Below, one piece after another: positions 18,794-26,946 of a stretch of 60,660 nucleotides of DNA (position 1 is its first letter; every line of letters starts with the position of its first letter). The translations under genes and the position numbers were made by a program. The notes beneath the pieces were generated by a model. The model saw only the letters and a list, made by a program, of their open reading frames with translations, made no database searches and was not told the DNA's origin. The stretch is from Clostridia bacterium (GTDB lineage Bacteria; Bacillota_A; Clostridia; Christensenellales; Aristaeellaceae): NCBI GenBank assembly GCA_017509065.1, contig JAFWQM010000124.1:1-60660 (forward strand), written 5' to 3'.

Positions 18794-19972
18794 TTGAAAA
18801 AGCGTACGCTGTGCTTCTTTTTATTGATGTGCCTGATGCTCTCCGGCTGTCAGGCAGTGAATTCCGAAAGCCGGGACGACGCGGTGCAGCTGCTGTGCCT
18901 GAACATCGGCAAGGCAGACTGCATGCTGCTGATGATTGACGACGCGGCCTATCTCATCGACGCGGGCTATGAGCAGACCTGGCCCGCACTGGAAATTGCG
19001 CTTTCGCAGTATGGGATTTCCCGTCTCAACGGCGTGTTCCTCACCCATTGCCACGCGGACCACATGGGCGGGCTGATGCGCCTTGCGAAAAGCGATATTG
19101 CTGTGGACGCCTGGTACGCCGCCCGGATCTTTTTTGACCAGAAAGAAAGCAGGCACCCCGCGATGCTGGCTGCGGCGGAACGCGGCCAGGAACTGATCTG
19201 GCTGGAGTCAGGCGCGGTGATCTCTGTTTCCGGTGGCGCGTCCTTCACCGTGCTTGGGCCTCTGACCGTGAACACCGACAATGAAAACAACAATTCCCTG
19301 GTGATGAGGTTTGATTCTCCCCAGGGCAGCATCCTGTTCGCGGGCGATATGAAGGAAGAAGAAGAGTATGAACTGCTGGACGCGAATCTGCTCACGCCCT
19401 GCGACCTGCTGAAGGTCGGCCATCACGGCGACAACAAGGCCACGTCAAAAACGATGCTTCAGGCAGTGCGGCCAAAGGCCGCTGTCATCCTGACCAGCAC
19501 CAGCGAAGAGCCCGATACGCCGGCAGGCTCCACGATAAAACGGCTGCAAAAAGTAGGCTGTGAGGTCTATGTGTCCCAGGACTACCATGACGCAATTCTA
19601 TTCACCCTGTCAGGCGGCGCGGTCAGCGCGGAGGATATCATCTGGCAGAACGTGCCGGAAAAAGCGCAGAACGTGCGGCTGTCCATCAGCGCGGAGCAGG
19701 ACACGGTGACCATCGTGAACGAAGGCAGAGCCGATCTCTCCCTGAAAGACTGCGTTCTTTATTCCACCAAAGGCAATGAACTGTTCTATCTGCCGGACGT
19801 TATCGTCGCGCCCGGCGGGCAATACGTGATCGGAACCGGCGTGTCCACCGTGCAAACCGACGCCGTATGGCGGAAAAAGCGGGTGTGGAATCAAAAAAGC
19901 CGCGACGCAGGCATCCTGTACGATATGTATGGACGGCCTGTCGCGTTTGCGGACAACGGCATAACGGAATAA
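18794..19972 (+). CDS. MBL-fold (ComEC-like) lipoprotein with a lamin-tail-type domain
   Basis: The protein has 392 residues. I choose TTG at 18794 because AAAGGAG lies eight bases upstream and because it gives a lipoprotein signal KKRTLCFFLLMCLMLSGCQ (lipobox LSGC). Residues about 35-280 are a metallo-beta-lactamase domain of the ComEC/Rec2 type with the metal motif THCHADHMGG, FAGDMKEEEE and VGHHGDNKA. The last 110 residues (VTIVNEGRADLSL, VIVAPGGQYVIGTG, AGILYDMYGRPVAF) match the immunoglobulin-like lamin-tail domain often paired with extracellular nucleases and MBL proteins. It is probably a surface-anchored phosphodiesterase or nuclease. A role in DNA uptake is possible but unproven. Confidence 0.82.
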   Translation: MKKRTLCFFLLMCLMLSGCQAVNSESRDDAVQLLCLNIGKADCMLLMIDDAAYLIDAGYEQTWPALEIALSQYGISRLNGVFLTHCHADHMGGLMRLAKSDIAVDAWYAARIFFDQKESRHPAMLAAAERGQELIWLESGAVISVSGGASFTVLGPLTVNTDNENNNSLVMRFDSPQGSILFAGDMKEEEEYELLDANLLTPCDLLKVGHHGDNKATSKTMLQAVRPKAAVILTSTSEEPDTPAGSTIKRLQKVGCEVYVSQDYHDAILFTLSGGAVSAEDIIWQNVPEKAQNVRLSISAEQDTVTIVNEGRADLSLKDCVLYSTKGNELFYLPDVIVAPGGQYVIGTGVSTVQTDAVWRKKRVWNQKSRDAGILYDMYGRPVAFADNGITE

Positions 19973-20033
19973 CACGAAGACCTCTCCCGCCGCATATGAT
20001 GGATCAGAACCCTTTGGAAGGGAGGATTCCATC

Positions 20034-20669
20034 ATGAAAGACGCTCATCGTTTCAGGACGTGCGGATGCGGGCGTTTTGCGGCTCGGCCCGAGCCTCCCC
20101 GGCCCCGTCCTTTGCCCCCGGAAAAGTCGGAATGCGGCTGCGCGCCTCCGCCCCCGTCCTGCGGGGAATACCTGATGCAGCGCATTCTGGCGAGCGGCAG
20201 GGTGTACCGAAGGCGGACGTGCTATCCCGTGAGTCTTAACGCTCTGCCGGAGCAGGCCCGGCCGCCCTTCACTGTGCTGGACGCCGCGTCCTGTTACGCG
20301 CCGTGCTGGGAGGAATTGCCATGCCGTGACAGACGGGGGATCACCCTCCTCGTCACCGTACCGCTGACCCTGCGCGTGCGGGACGGGAACGGCTGTGTAT
20401 ACACGGTTTCCACGGAGATTCAGGAAGAACTGAGGCTGCGCTGCCTCTGCCCCGATTGCGAGCGCTGGCGCGGTCAGCCGATAGTGCAGGCCTCCGCGCG
20501 CCTGGCGGGACGGCCTTGTCCTTGCGACTGCGTGCGCTGTGAAGTGCCGCTGGAAGTATCCATCGAAGGCTACCTGGTCGCGCCCTGTGCCGTCGGCGGC
20601 CCGGAACCGCCCTGCCACCCCCGCCCGCTCCCCTGGTATCCCGAACCGATTTATGACCCATATAACTAA
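20034..20669 (+). CDS. Cysteine- and proline-rich protein, possible spore-surface protein
   Basis: The protein has 211 residues, with 19 cysteines (many as CxC or CxxC: CGC, CLCPDC, CPCDC) and about one proline in nine. No signal peptide or membrane segment is seen. A middle stretch (GITLLVTVPLTLRVRDGNG) has the alternating beta pattern seen in SPOCS/DUF3794 domains of spore coat proteins. High Cys and Pro with a Tyr/Pro tail (WYPEPIYDPYN) is typical of cross-linked coat proteins, so I suggest a coat or exosporium role as inference. The start has GGAAGGGAGG eleven bases upstream. It is monocistronic and ends at a strong terminator. Confidence 0.65.
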   Translation: MKDAHRFRTCGCGRFAARPEPPRPRPLPPEKSECGCAPPPPSCGEYLMQRILASGRVYRRRTCYPVSLNALPEQARPPFTVLDAASCYAPCWEELPCRDRRGITLLVTVPLTLRVRDGNGCVYTVSTEIQEELRLRCLCPDCERWRGQPIVQASARLAGRPCPCDCVRCEVPLEVSIEGYLVAPCAVGGPEPPCHPRPLPWYPEPIYDPYN

Positions 20670-20673
20670 AACA

Positions 20674-20712
20674 GGCCCCACCCGCACTGAGCTTTGGGTG
20701 GGGCCGATTTTA
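20674..20712. terminator. Strong terminator between convergent genes
   Basis: GGCCCCACCC (20674-20683) pairs with GGGTGGGGCC (20696-20705), followed by GATTTTAT. It lies between the Cys-rich gene (plus) and nagB (minus). Confidence 0.85.
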
Positions 20713-20719
20713 TAAAGGC

Positions 20720-21511
20720 TTACAGCCGTTCTGCCTTTTCAATATCAAGGAAATACTTGTAGGTATCCACGGTCAGTTCGCCGCAGGCGGCCTCGTCGCA
20801 GGCGATGATCGCGCCGTTGTGCATCTGCAGGGCGGAGCAGGTCCACTTCTGGCTCACACCGCCTTCGACCGTCGCGGCCAGCGCGCGGGCTTTGTTATGG
20901 CCGTTGATCAGGATCAGCACTTCTTTGGAGTCCGTCACCGTGCCGACGCCGACGCTCAGCGCTTTGGCGGGCACCTTCTCGGGATCGTTGCCAAAGAAGC
21001 GGCTGTTCACGATGCGGGTGTCCGTGGTCAGCGCCCGCACGCCGGTGCGGGAAGCGAGGGAGGTGTAGGGCTCGTTAAAGGCGATGTGGCCATCCACGCC
21101 AATGCCGCCCATGAACAGGTCGATACCGCCGTAGGAAGCGATCTTAGCCTCATAACGGGCACATTCGCCCTCAGGGTCATCGGTCATGCCGTTGAGGATG
21201 TTGATGTTCTCCGGCTTCATGTCCACAAGATGGTTGAAGAAATAGTCGTGCATGAAGTACCAGTAGCTCTGGTCATGCTCCCGGGGCAGGCCAAGGTATT
21301 CGTCCATGTTGAAAGTGACAACGTTTTTGAAGGATACTTCGCCCGCTTTGTTCATCCTGACCAGTTCCCTGTAAACGCCGATGGGCGATGACCCGGTGGG
21401 AAGGCCCAGCACAAAGGGCCTTTCTTCCTTGTGACCGTTGATTTTCGCGGCGATATAGCGAGCCGCCCAAAGGCACATCTTATCGTAATTATCCTGAATG
21501 ACTACGCGCAT
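20720..21511 (-). CDS. nagB: Glucosamine-6-phosphate deaminase
   Basis: The protein has 263 residues. Family motifs are [16 protein letters not shown] (phosphate loop), [11 protein letters not shown] with the catalytic Asp, [14 protein letters not shown] with the general-base His, and the C-terminal sugar-binding [20 protein letters not shown] segment (seen here as [17 protein letters not shown]). It converts GlcN6P to fructose-6-phosphate and ammonia in the cytoplasm. A very good promoter is at 21553-21581. No nagA is adjacent, so it stands alone here. Confidence 0.96.
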   Translation of the reverse strand: MRVVIQDNYDKMCLWAARYIAAKINGHKEERPFVLGLPTGSSPIGVYRELVRMNKAGEVSFKNVVTFNMDEYLGLPREHDQSYWYFMHDYFFNHLVDMKPENINILNGMTDDPEGECARYEAKIASYGGIDLFMGGIGVDGHIAFNEPYTSLASRTGVRALTTDTRIVNSRFFGNDPEKVPAKALSVGVGTVTDSKEVLILINGHNKARALAATVEGGVSQKWTCSALQMHNGAIIACDEAACGELTVDTYKYFLDIEKAERL

Positions 21512-21552
21512 GGTTCGTTTCTCTCCTTTGATATAATTGGGAAACCTGAACT

Positions 21553-21581
21553 ATTATACACGATTGCCGTGTTTTTATCAA
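21553..21581 (-). promoter_or_regulatory. Promoter of nagB
   Basis: The minus-strand TTGATA (21581-21576) and perfect TATAAT (21558-21553) have a 17-base spacer. Confidence 0.8.
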
Positions 21582-21607
21582 GGAATTGCATTTCTTTTTT
21601 TGTCGTC

Positions 21608-21636
21608 TTGCAATTGAAATCATTTTCCTTTATAAT
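21608..21636 (+). promoter_or_regulatory. Promoter of the flavoprotein gene
   Basis: TTGCAA (21608-21613) and perfect TATAAT (21631-21636) have a 17-base spacer, 30 bases before the ATG. Confidence 0.8.
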
Positions 21637-21665
21637 CAGTTCATCAAATTATGGGAGGGCAAAAG

Positions 21666-22292
21666 ATGTCCAAGGTAATTCTGCTGAACGGCAGCCCGCA
21701 TGCAAAAGGCTGCACCGCCGCGGCGCTGGAAGAAATGGTAAAAGTGTTTCAGGAAAACGGGATCGAAACCGAAATCATTCATGTGGGAAACAAGGATATC
21801 CGCGGCTGCATTTCCTGCGGTACCTGTGGCAGAAAAGGCAAATGCGTCTTTGACGACCTGGTGAACGAGGTCGCACCGAAGTTTGAGGCTGCGGACGGGC
21901 TTGTGGTCGGCAGTCCCGTATATTACGCCTCGCCCAACGGAACCATCCTTTCCTTCATGGACCGCCTGTTCTACAGCACGCATTTCTCCAAGCACATGAA
22001 GGTCGGGGCTGCGGTGGTCAGCTGCCGCCGGGGCGGGAACACCGCGTCCTTCGATGCGCTCAACAAGTATTTTACCATCAGCGGGATGCCGGTAGCCTCC
22101 TCCACCTACTGGAATCAGGTGCACGGCTTTACCGCCGAAGACGTGAAGAAAGATCTGGAGGGCCTGCAGACCATGCGCAACCTGGCCAGGAACATGGCGT
22201 TCATGATCCGGGCTTTTGCCGACGCGAAAGAAAAATACGGCTATCCCGAAGTGGAACACGGCTGCTTCACCAGCTTCCCGGACGGCAAATGA
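21666..22292 (+). CDS. NAD(P)H-dependent FMN reductase / iron-sulfur flavoprotein family
   Basis: The protein has 208 residues of the flavodoxin-like fold. The FMN phosphate loop is NGSPHAKGCTAAAL. A cysteine-rich insert RGCISCGTCGRKGKC (about residues 48-62) resembles the cluster-binding loop of clostridial iron-sulfur flavoproteins, and VGSPVYYASPNGTILSFMDR is the flavin-ring loop. It is probably a cytoplasmic oxidoreductase for quinones, metals or oxygen detoxification. The start at 21666 follows GGGAGGG. It is monocistronic. Confidence 0.87.
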   Translation: MSKVILLNGSPHAKGCTAAALEEMVKVFQENGIETEIIHVGNKDIRGCISCGTCGRKGKCVFDDLVNEVAPKFEAADGLVVGSPVYYASPNGTILSFMDRLFYSTHFSKHMKVGAAVVSCRRGGNTASFDALNKYFTISGMPVASSTYWNQVHGFTAEDVKKDLEGLQTMRNLARNMAFMIRAFADAKEKYGYPEVEHGCFTSFPDGK

Positions 22293-22303
22293 CCGGGAAA
22301 AAG

Positions 22304-22350
22304 CGGCGCCCGCCTCTCCTGTCTGCGCAGGAAAGGCGGGCGCTGTTCCG
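22304..22350. terminator. Terminator between flavoprotein and clostripain genes
   Basis: AGCGGCGCCCGCCT pairs imperfectly with AGGCGGGCGCTGTT around a loop of about 17 bases. It lies between convergent genes. Confidence 0.7.
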
Positions 22351-22359
22351 TTGTTTGGA

Positions 22360-25350
22360 TTATTTCCCGATCACGGGCGTCCAGTAGGTCTGGTTGTAGA
22401 TGTCGGTAAAGCGGTACGTAACAAGCGCCTTGGTTTTGTCAGGCAGATACACGTTGCTCACCTGAATCGCGCCGCTGACAGTAAGAGGATTGCCAAAGTG
22501 GTAGCTGTCGGAGTAGTTCTGCTGATAGTCGTACAGGTCAGCGAGGAACACGATGGTGTCGCCGTCCTGCAGTTCGGTGATGGCCTTGGCCACCATGTCG
22601 GTTTCGTTGCCGTACACGGCGCGTGCGCCGGCCACATAGCCGTTCTCGTTTTCATTGTCGAACACAATCAGCAGGTCGACGCGTTCATTGTTCAGCAGCG
22701 CCGGCACGCGGCCCGTGATGATCCAGCCATTGTTGTCCAGATACTGGGCGGTTTCGCGGTAGTAGGCCACGGGCTGGCCGTTCAGCGCCAGCCAGGTGCC
22801 GTCCATATCGGCCACCATACGGCCCTGGTCGTCAAAGCTGAACAGATTGTCCAGGCCCAGATCGACATAGCCAGCACCGTTGTCATAGAACACGTTCTGG
22901 TCCACCCCGGTCACGAGCGCCCAGTCTTCGGGCTTCATATCCAGGACGTACGCGCCATTGTCCGCCTTGAAAACCAGCGCGTTCGCGTCCAGCATATTGT
23001 CCGCCAGGAATTCGGTCAGCGCGCTGTCGGACACTTCGCGGTCGGAGAGGAAAGCCGTGTTGCCGCTGTCCAGCCCGGCTACGCGGTTGTAGCCGCCGCC
23101 CAGGAAGGAGGAGAGCAATTCGCTCACTAAATCGCCGGAGGACGAGCTTGCGCCGCCGGAACCGGAGGAAGTGTCAGACCCGCCCAGCATGTCGAACAGG
23201 GAATACATGGCGGAGGAAGAACCGGAGCTGACCGCCTGGCCGCTGGATTCCACCTGCGCGAAAGCGCGGATGGCCTTGGCGTAGTCGTCGTCCATGCCGA
23301 TGGCGGCGTAAGTGCTGACCGCCTTATCCACGTTGGACATCTTTTTGTAGGGGAAGTAAATGGAAAGGCCATAGGCGCTGGAAATGTTGCCCGTGCGGTT
23401 GTACTTGACCGCGGACTGGATCACCTTGGCCAGCGCAGCGCTTTCCTTGGTGTTCAGCTTGTTGCAAAGGTCGGTCAGGTCTACCATATCCACCTTCGCA
23501 GAGGTGCCGAATTCGCGGCTGCCGTTGCGGGCGTTGGATACGGTCTTGTACTGCTTGCCCGACACAAGCGAAGTAACGGACTGGGAGAAGTCCTTTAGCT
23601 TGGCGGGGATGGTGTTTTCCAGCTCGGCCAGGTCGGTCATGGCCAGGGTGGTCTGCTGACCGCGGCAGGAGGCGGCGCACTTGGAAACGAAGTCGTCGCA
23701 GATCTGCTTGCCGATATCCAGGGTATCCATGGACGTGTTGCTGCCCCAGGCGGTGAGCCAATCGGTGTAATACCAGCCGATGCCGGGCTCCGTTTCCTCG
23801 GAGGCGATCAGGTAATCGGCGTATTTGCTGCACATCAGAGCGTTTTCCACCGTGCCCATCAGGCAGGTGTCAAAGCCGATGAAGTCAAACTTCACGCCGC
23901 CGTTCTGGAACGCCTGATTCAGCCCGGCCAGGCTCATGGAACCCGCGCGGGTGTTCTTTTCATCGTAGCCGTAGCCGCTCACCGAGCCGGAGCCGTGATC
24001 CCACAGCACCAGGGCATAGCGGTTGGCCTTGAAATTTTTGGCGCAGTACTTGATGAAGGTCGTCAGCGTTTCAGGGCTGGTCATGGCGCCGGTGCCCGCG
24101 TTTTCCTCCAGGCATTTGAGCTTGCCGCCCTCCACCTGCCAAATCTGGTTCACGCGGCTGGAAACCTGGTTGTTGCGCCAGTTCGTGCAGCCGCCGGTGT
24201 AAACGATCAGCTTCAGACTGCTTCCGAACGAGGCGTTCAGCATTTCCTGCAGGTCCTTGGTGGCCATGCCGCTGCGGCTTTCCAGGTCAGCGCCGCACAG
24301 ATACACCATCACGGTCACTTTATCCTTGCCGTTGCCTTTGATCACGGTGTATTTGTCGCGGCTGCCCGCCGCCACCTTGCGGTTCAGGGTGCCGGTATAA
24401 GAGGAAGTGGACGCGGTCTGGGTAAGATCGTAGGCGTTATAAGTGCTGTCGCTCGCGCCGTAGCCCGTCTGGCTGCTGAACCAGCTGCCGCCCAGGATAT
24501 CCTGGAGCGAATCGGAGCTGTAGCCGCCGAGCAAGCTGCCAAGCAGACTGCCGACGCCGGAGGAAGAAGAACTGCCGCCGCCCAGCGCGCCGCTGAGCAG
24601 GTCGCCCACGCCGGAGGAAGAAGAACTGCCGCCGCCCAGCAGGTCACCCAAGCCGGAAGAAGTGCTGGTGGAGGTGTCTCCGCCAAGCAAATCGCCCACC
24701 AGGCCGCTCAAGCCGCTGGAAGAGCTGGAGGAAGACGTGTTGGAACCGCCGCCGAATAGTCCGCCGAGACCGCCGCCGCCAAGGAGCAGCGCAGCCACCG
24801 CGATGATGATCAGCATAAGCGGGCTTTTCTTGCCGGAAGCGCGGGTAGTCTGATTCCCGGAGGAAGCGGGCGTTCCGCCGCCGGTGAATTGCTGCTGCGT
24901 TTTTTGCTGCGTTTGCGAAGGCCGCTGCTGATTCTGCTGCGGACGGGCCTGCTGATTCATGAAGGGGTTCGCCTGCTGCGGGCGCTGCTGGGTTTGCTGG
25001 GGCCGCGCCTGCTGCGGGTTCATAAAGGGGTTGGGGCGGCTCTGCTGCGCGCCGGTGTTTTGCGGCCGCGCCTGCTGCGGTGAACTGCCCGTGCCGAATC
25101 CCTGGGTATTCATGCTGCCGGTAGACTGGCCCGACACCTGCTTGGGCCGGTTCAGCGGCGTCTGCGCCTGCACCGGCCTGTTTGCGCGCTGGGCCGGCCC
25201 GCCCTGGGCCTGCTGTTCTTTCCGTTCCTGATAACCATCCTTGTCACCCACCGGGCCGTTTCCCATCCCAGGGCCGCTGGTATTCATGCTGTCGGAGCTC
25301 GCCGTGCCGGTCACATTCTTTTTCCGGTTCAAGGGGCCGTTGCCTTGCAT
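22360..25350 (-). CDS. Membrane-anchored clostripain-family (C11) cysteine peptidase
   Basis: The protein is about 996 residues. I choose ATG 25350 because AGAAGGG lies six bases upstream; the ATG at 25356 abuts that site. Residues 1-175 are Gln/Pro/Asn-rich and disordered (NPFMNQQARPQQ-type repeats, TPLNRPK and PLNRKK boxes). Residues 177-199 form a single transmembrane helix followed by Gly/Ser repeats (about 200-300), including an 18-residue near-identical unit. The C11 domain begins near 350 (KVTVMVYLCGADLE) with catalytic His in LWDHGSG (about 450) and Cys in GFDTCLMG (about 493). The tail of about 260 residues is unassigned. Topology: N-terminus inside, protease outside. No signal peptidase site is seen. 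A -10 TATAAT is at 25420-25415. Confidence 0.85.
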   Translation of the reverse strand: MQGNGPLNRKKNVTGTASSDSMNTSGPGMGNGPVGDKDGYQERKEQQAQGGPAQRANRPVQAQTPLNRPKQVSGQSTGSMNTQGFGTGSSPQQARPQNTGAQQSRPNPFMNPQQARPQQTQQRPQQANPFMNQQARPQQNQQRPSQTQQKTQQQFTGGGTPASSGNQTTRASGKKSPLMLIIIAVAALLLGGGGLGGLFGGGSNTSSSSSSSGLSGLVGDLLGGDTSTSTSSGLGDLLGGGSSSSSGVGDLLSGALGGGSSSSSGVGSLLGSLLGGYSSDSLQDILGGSWFSSQTGYGASDSTYNAYDLTQTASTSSYTGTLNRKVAAGSRDKYTVIKGNGKDKVTVMVYLCGADLESRSGMATKDLQEMLNASFGSSLKLIVYTGGCTNWRNNQVSSRVNQIWQVEGGKLKCLEENAGTGAMTSPETLTTFIKYCAKNFKANRYALVLWDHGSGSVSGYGYDEKNTRAGSMSLAGLNQAFQNGGVKFDFIGFDTCLMGTVENALMCSKYADYLIASEETEPGIGWYYTDWLTAWGSNTSMDTLDIGKQICDDFVSKCAASCRGQQTTLAMTDLAELENTIPAKLKDFSQSVTSLVSGKQYKTVSNARNGSREFGTSAKVDMVDLTDLCNKLNTKESAALAKVIQSAVKYNRTGNISSAYGLSIYFPYKKMSNVDKAVSTYAAIGMDDDYAKAIRAFAQVESSGQAVSSGSSSAMYSLFDMLGGSDTSSGSGGASSSSGDLVSELLSSFLGGGYNRVAGLDSGNTAFLSDREVSDSALTEFLADNMLDANALVFKADNGAYVLDMKPEDWALVTGVDQNVFYDNGAGYVDLGLDNLFSFDDQGRMVADMDGTWLALNGQPVAYYRETAQYLDNNGWIITGRVPALLNNERVDLLIVFDNENENGYVAGARAVYGNETDMVAKAITELQDGDTIVFLADLYDYQQNYSDSYHFGNPLTVSGAIQVSNVYLPDKTKALVTYRFTDIYNQTYWTPVIGK
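24554..24640. repeat. 54-base direct repeat inside the clostripain gene
   Basis: A stretch of about 33 bases starting ACGCCGGAGGAAGAAGAACT occurs at 24554 and again at 24608, a 54-base (18-codon) period that encodes GGGSSSSSGVGDLL-like linkers. Similar but degraded units flank it. Such repeats can expand or contract by slippage without changing frame. Confidence 0.8.
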
Positions 25351-25414
25351 ATTCATCCCTTCTTTGTCTTGAATTTTTACGATGCGCAGGGATCCCCTGC
25401 CTGTTGTCTTTTTC

Positions 25415-25443
25415 ATTATAACACGAATCCTCGCCCGCGTCAC
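25415..25443 (-). promoter_or_regulatory. Putative promoter of the clostripain gene
   Basis: The minus-strand -10 TATAAT (25420-25415) has GTGACG at -35 after 17 bases. The rest of the 320-base gap to the sigma gene (25351-25670) shows no gene. Confidence 0.55.
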
Positions 25444-25670
25444 GCAAATATTGAAGATTTTCTGTTTTTCGCCCGCGTCTGCCAATGAATGCTTTCGGAG
25501 AAACAGCAGAATCGCGGGTGAACTGCTTTATCCTATACTGGAAAAGCAGGAATGTACGGCGCCGGGTTCGAATAGTACAAAGGAATGTAGAAATTTTTTT
25601 CTGAATTTTTGTAACGAATCATTTCTTTCCCCCGTCTAACCGATGAGACCGGATGAAGGGAGGTGAGATT

Positions 25671-26162
25671 GTGGCCCAGGAACGAAGCGAAAAGCTGTAC
25701 GAAGCCTATTACATGCGCGTATTCTCCTTCGCCATGACGCTGACGGGCGACCACGCGCGGGCAGAGGATATCACGCAGGAGACTTTCTTCCGCGCTTTTT
25801 CAAAACAGAGCGGCTTCCGCGGGGAATCGAACGAAGTGACCTGGCTGTGCGCCATCGCGAAGAATCTGTTTCTTGACGAAAAGCGGCGGCAGGACAGGCA
25901 CGAACCGATGCCGGAGGAATTGCCGGATACCGGGAAAAGCGTAGAGCAGAGCGCAATGGATCGGGATACCTCCTTCCGCATCCATATGGCGCTGCACACG
26001 CTGGAGGAACCGTACCGGGAAGTATTTGAACTGAGGATTTTCGGAGAACTGAGTTTTCGGGAAGTCGGAGCGATCTTCGGCAAAACCGAAAACTGGGCCC
26101 GGGTCACATATCACCGCGCCCGGCTCAAGCTACAGGAAAGGATGGATGAACATGGAATGTGA
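25671..26162 (+). CDS. ECF-type RNA polymerase sigma factor
   Basis: The protein has 163 residues. The start GTG at 25671 has GGAGG seven bases upstream. Region 2 (YEAYYMRVFSFAMTLTGDHARAEDITQETFFRAF) and region 4 (HTLEEPYREVFELRIFGELSFREVGAIFGKTENWARVTYHRARLKL) are complete. It overlaps and is probably coupled with the downstream anti-sigma gene, so it should be held inactive until a membrane signal arrives. The target promoters are unknown. Confidence 0.92.
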   Translation: MAQERSEKLYEAYYMRVFSFAMTLTGDHARAEDITQETFFRAFSKQSGFRGESNEVTWLCAIAKNLFLDEKRRQDRHEPMPEELPDTGKSVEQSAMDRDTSFRIHMALHTLEEPYREVFELRIFGELSFREVGAIFGKTENWARVTYHRARLKLQERMDEHGM

Positions 26163-26871
26163 TGTGATTCGTGATCTGCTGCCGCTGTACGCGGACGAGG
26201 CTTGCAGCGAGAAAACCCGCGCGCTGGTGAACGAACACCTGCTGGATTGCGCAGATTGCCGGAATATCCTGCAAAAGCTCAAAGAAAATGAAATTGAAGA
26301 CAACCTGAGATACGAGAAGGCCTCGGTGCTCCAGTACGGGCTTACGCAATTCAAAAAGCGCACCGCCGCGGTCGGGTCGGCTGTTTCCGGCGTGCTTCTG
26401 GTTCCGATTTTGGTTTGCCTCTACATTTTCGGTTCTCCCATGGGCTGGATCGATATTGTTTTAGCTTCTCTGTGCGTCGCCGCGTCCGTAAGCGTCGTCC
26501 CGATCATGGTGCAGGAGGACAAGTTCTTCTGGATGCTCTGCGCGTTCACTGCCAGCCTCATGCTGCTGCTCGGCGTTATTTGCATTCACTGCCGCGGCAG
26601 CTGGTTCTGGATTGCTTCCAGCGCGTCGCTGTTCGGCCTGGCAGCGATCGGCCTGCCCTTCGCCACCAAAGCGCGCCCCATGAAGATGCTCATTGGCGAC
26701 AGGAATCCCTGGGTGATCCTGGCCGGCATTGACATCGCGCTGTTCATGAACATGATGAGCATGATTTCATCACACGGAAAACTGACGCTCGGCACGATCC
26801 TGTTCACGGTCGGCGTGATGGCCGGGATCGGTCTGATCGTTTCGGAAATCATCAAAAAGAGAAAACACTGA
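26152..26871 (+). CDS. Membrane anti-sigma factor with zinc-finger domain
   Basis: The protein is about 239 residues from ATG 26152 (GGAAAGGA nine bases upstream; an in-frame ATG at 26146 is too close). The cytoplasmic N-terminus has ECDVIRDLLPLYADEACSEKT and the zinc-binding HLLDCADC (HxxxCxxC) of the zf-HC2 anti-sigma family. About six transmembrane helices follow, an unusually large membrane part compared with one-helix anti-sigmas. It overlaps the sigma gene by 11 bases. It should bind and inhibit the ECF sigma; the sensed signal is not evident. Its stop lies 12 bases from the mobile element's left end. Confidence 0.85.
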   Translation: MECDVIRDLLPLYADEACSEKTRALVNEHLLDCADCRNILQKLKENEIEDNLRYEKASVLQYGLTQFKKRTAAVGSAVSGVLLVPILVCLYIFGSPMGWIDIVLASLCVAASVSVVPIMVQEDKFFWMLCAFTASLMLLLGVICIHCRGSWFWIASSASLFGLAAIGLPFATKARPMKMLIGDRNPWVILAGIDIALFMNMMSMISSHGKLTLGTILFTVGVMAGIGLIVSEIIKKRKH

Positions 26872-26883
26872 AAAACATAGAGT

Positions 26884-26901
26884 TTATGGTCATATGGAAC
26901 A
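26884..26901 (+). repeat. Left terminal inverted repeat / att half-site of the element
   Basis: The 18-base sequence TTATGGTCATATGGAACA has its complement at 40159-40176 with one mismatch. It is directly preceded by GT (26882-26883). Confidence 0.78.
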
Positions 26902-26910
26902 TATTCTCTT

Positions 26911-26946
26911 GGGGAAGCTGCGTAGCCAATCGGCTACGCAGTTTTC
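26911..26946 (+). terminator. Terminator at the left end of the element
   Basis: CTGCGTAGCC and GGCTACGCAG form a perfect stem with an AATC loop, followed by TTTTCC. It overlaps the recombinase stop codon and would insulate the element from the anti-sigma operon. Confidence 0.7.

Noticed and set aside
24554..24800. Regular repeats resembling a CRISPR array
   Set aside because: The repeats are in frame inside the clostripain linker, are imperfect, have no unique spacers of equal length and no cas genes nearby.
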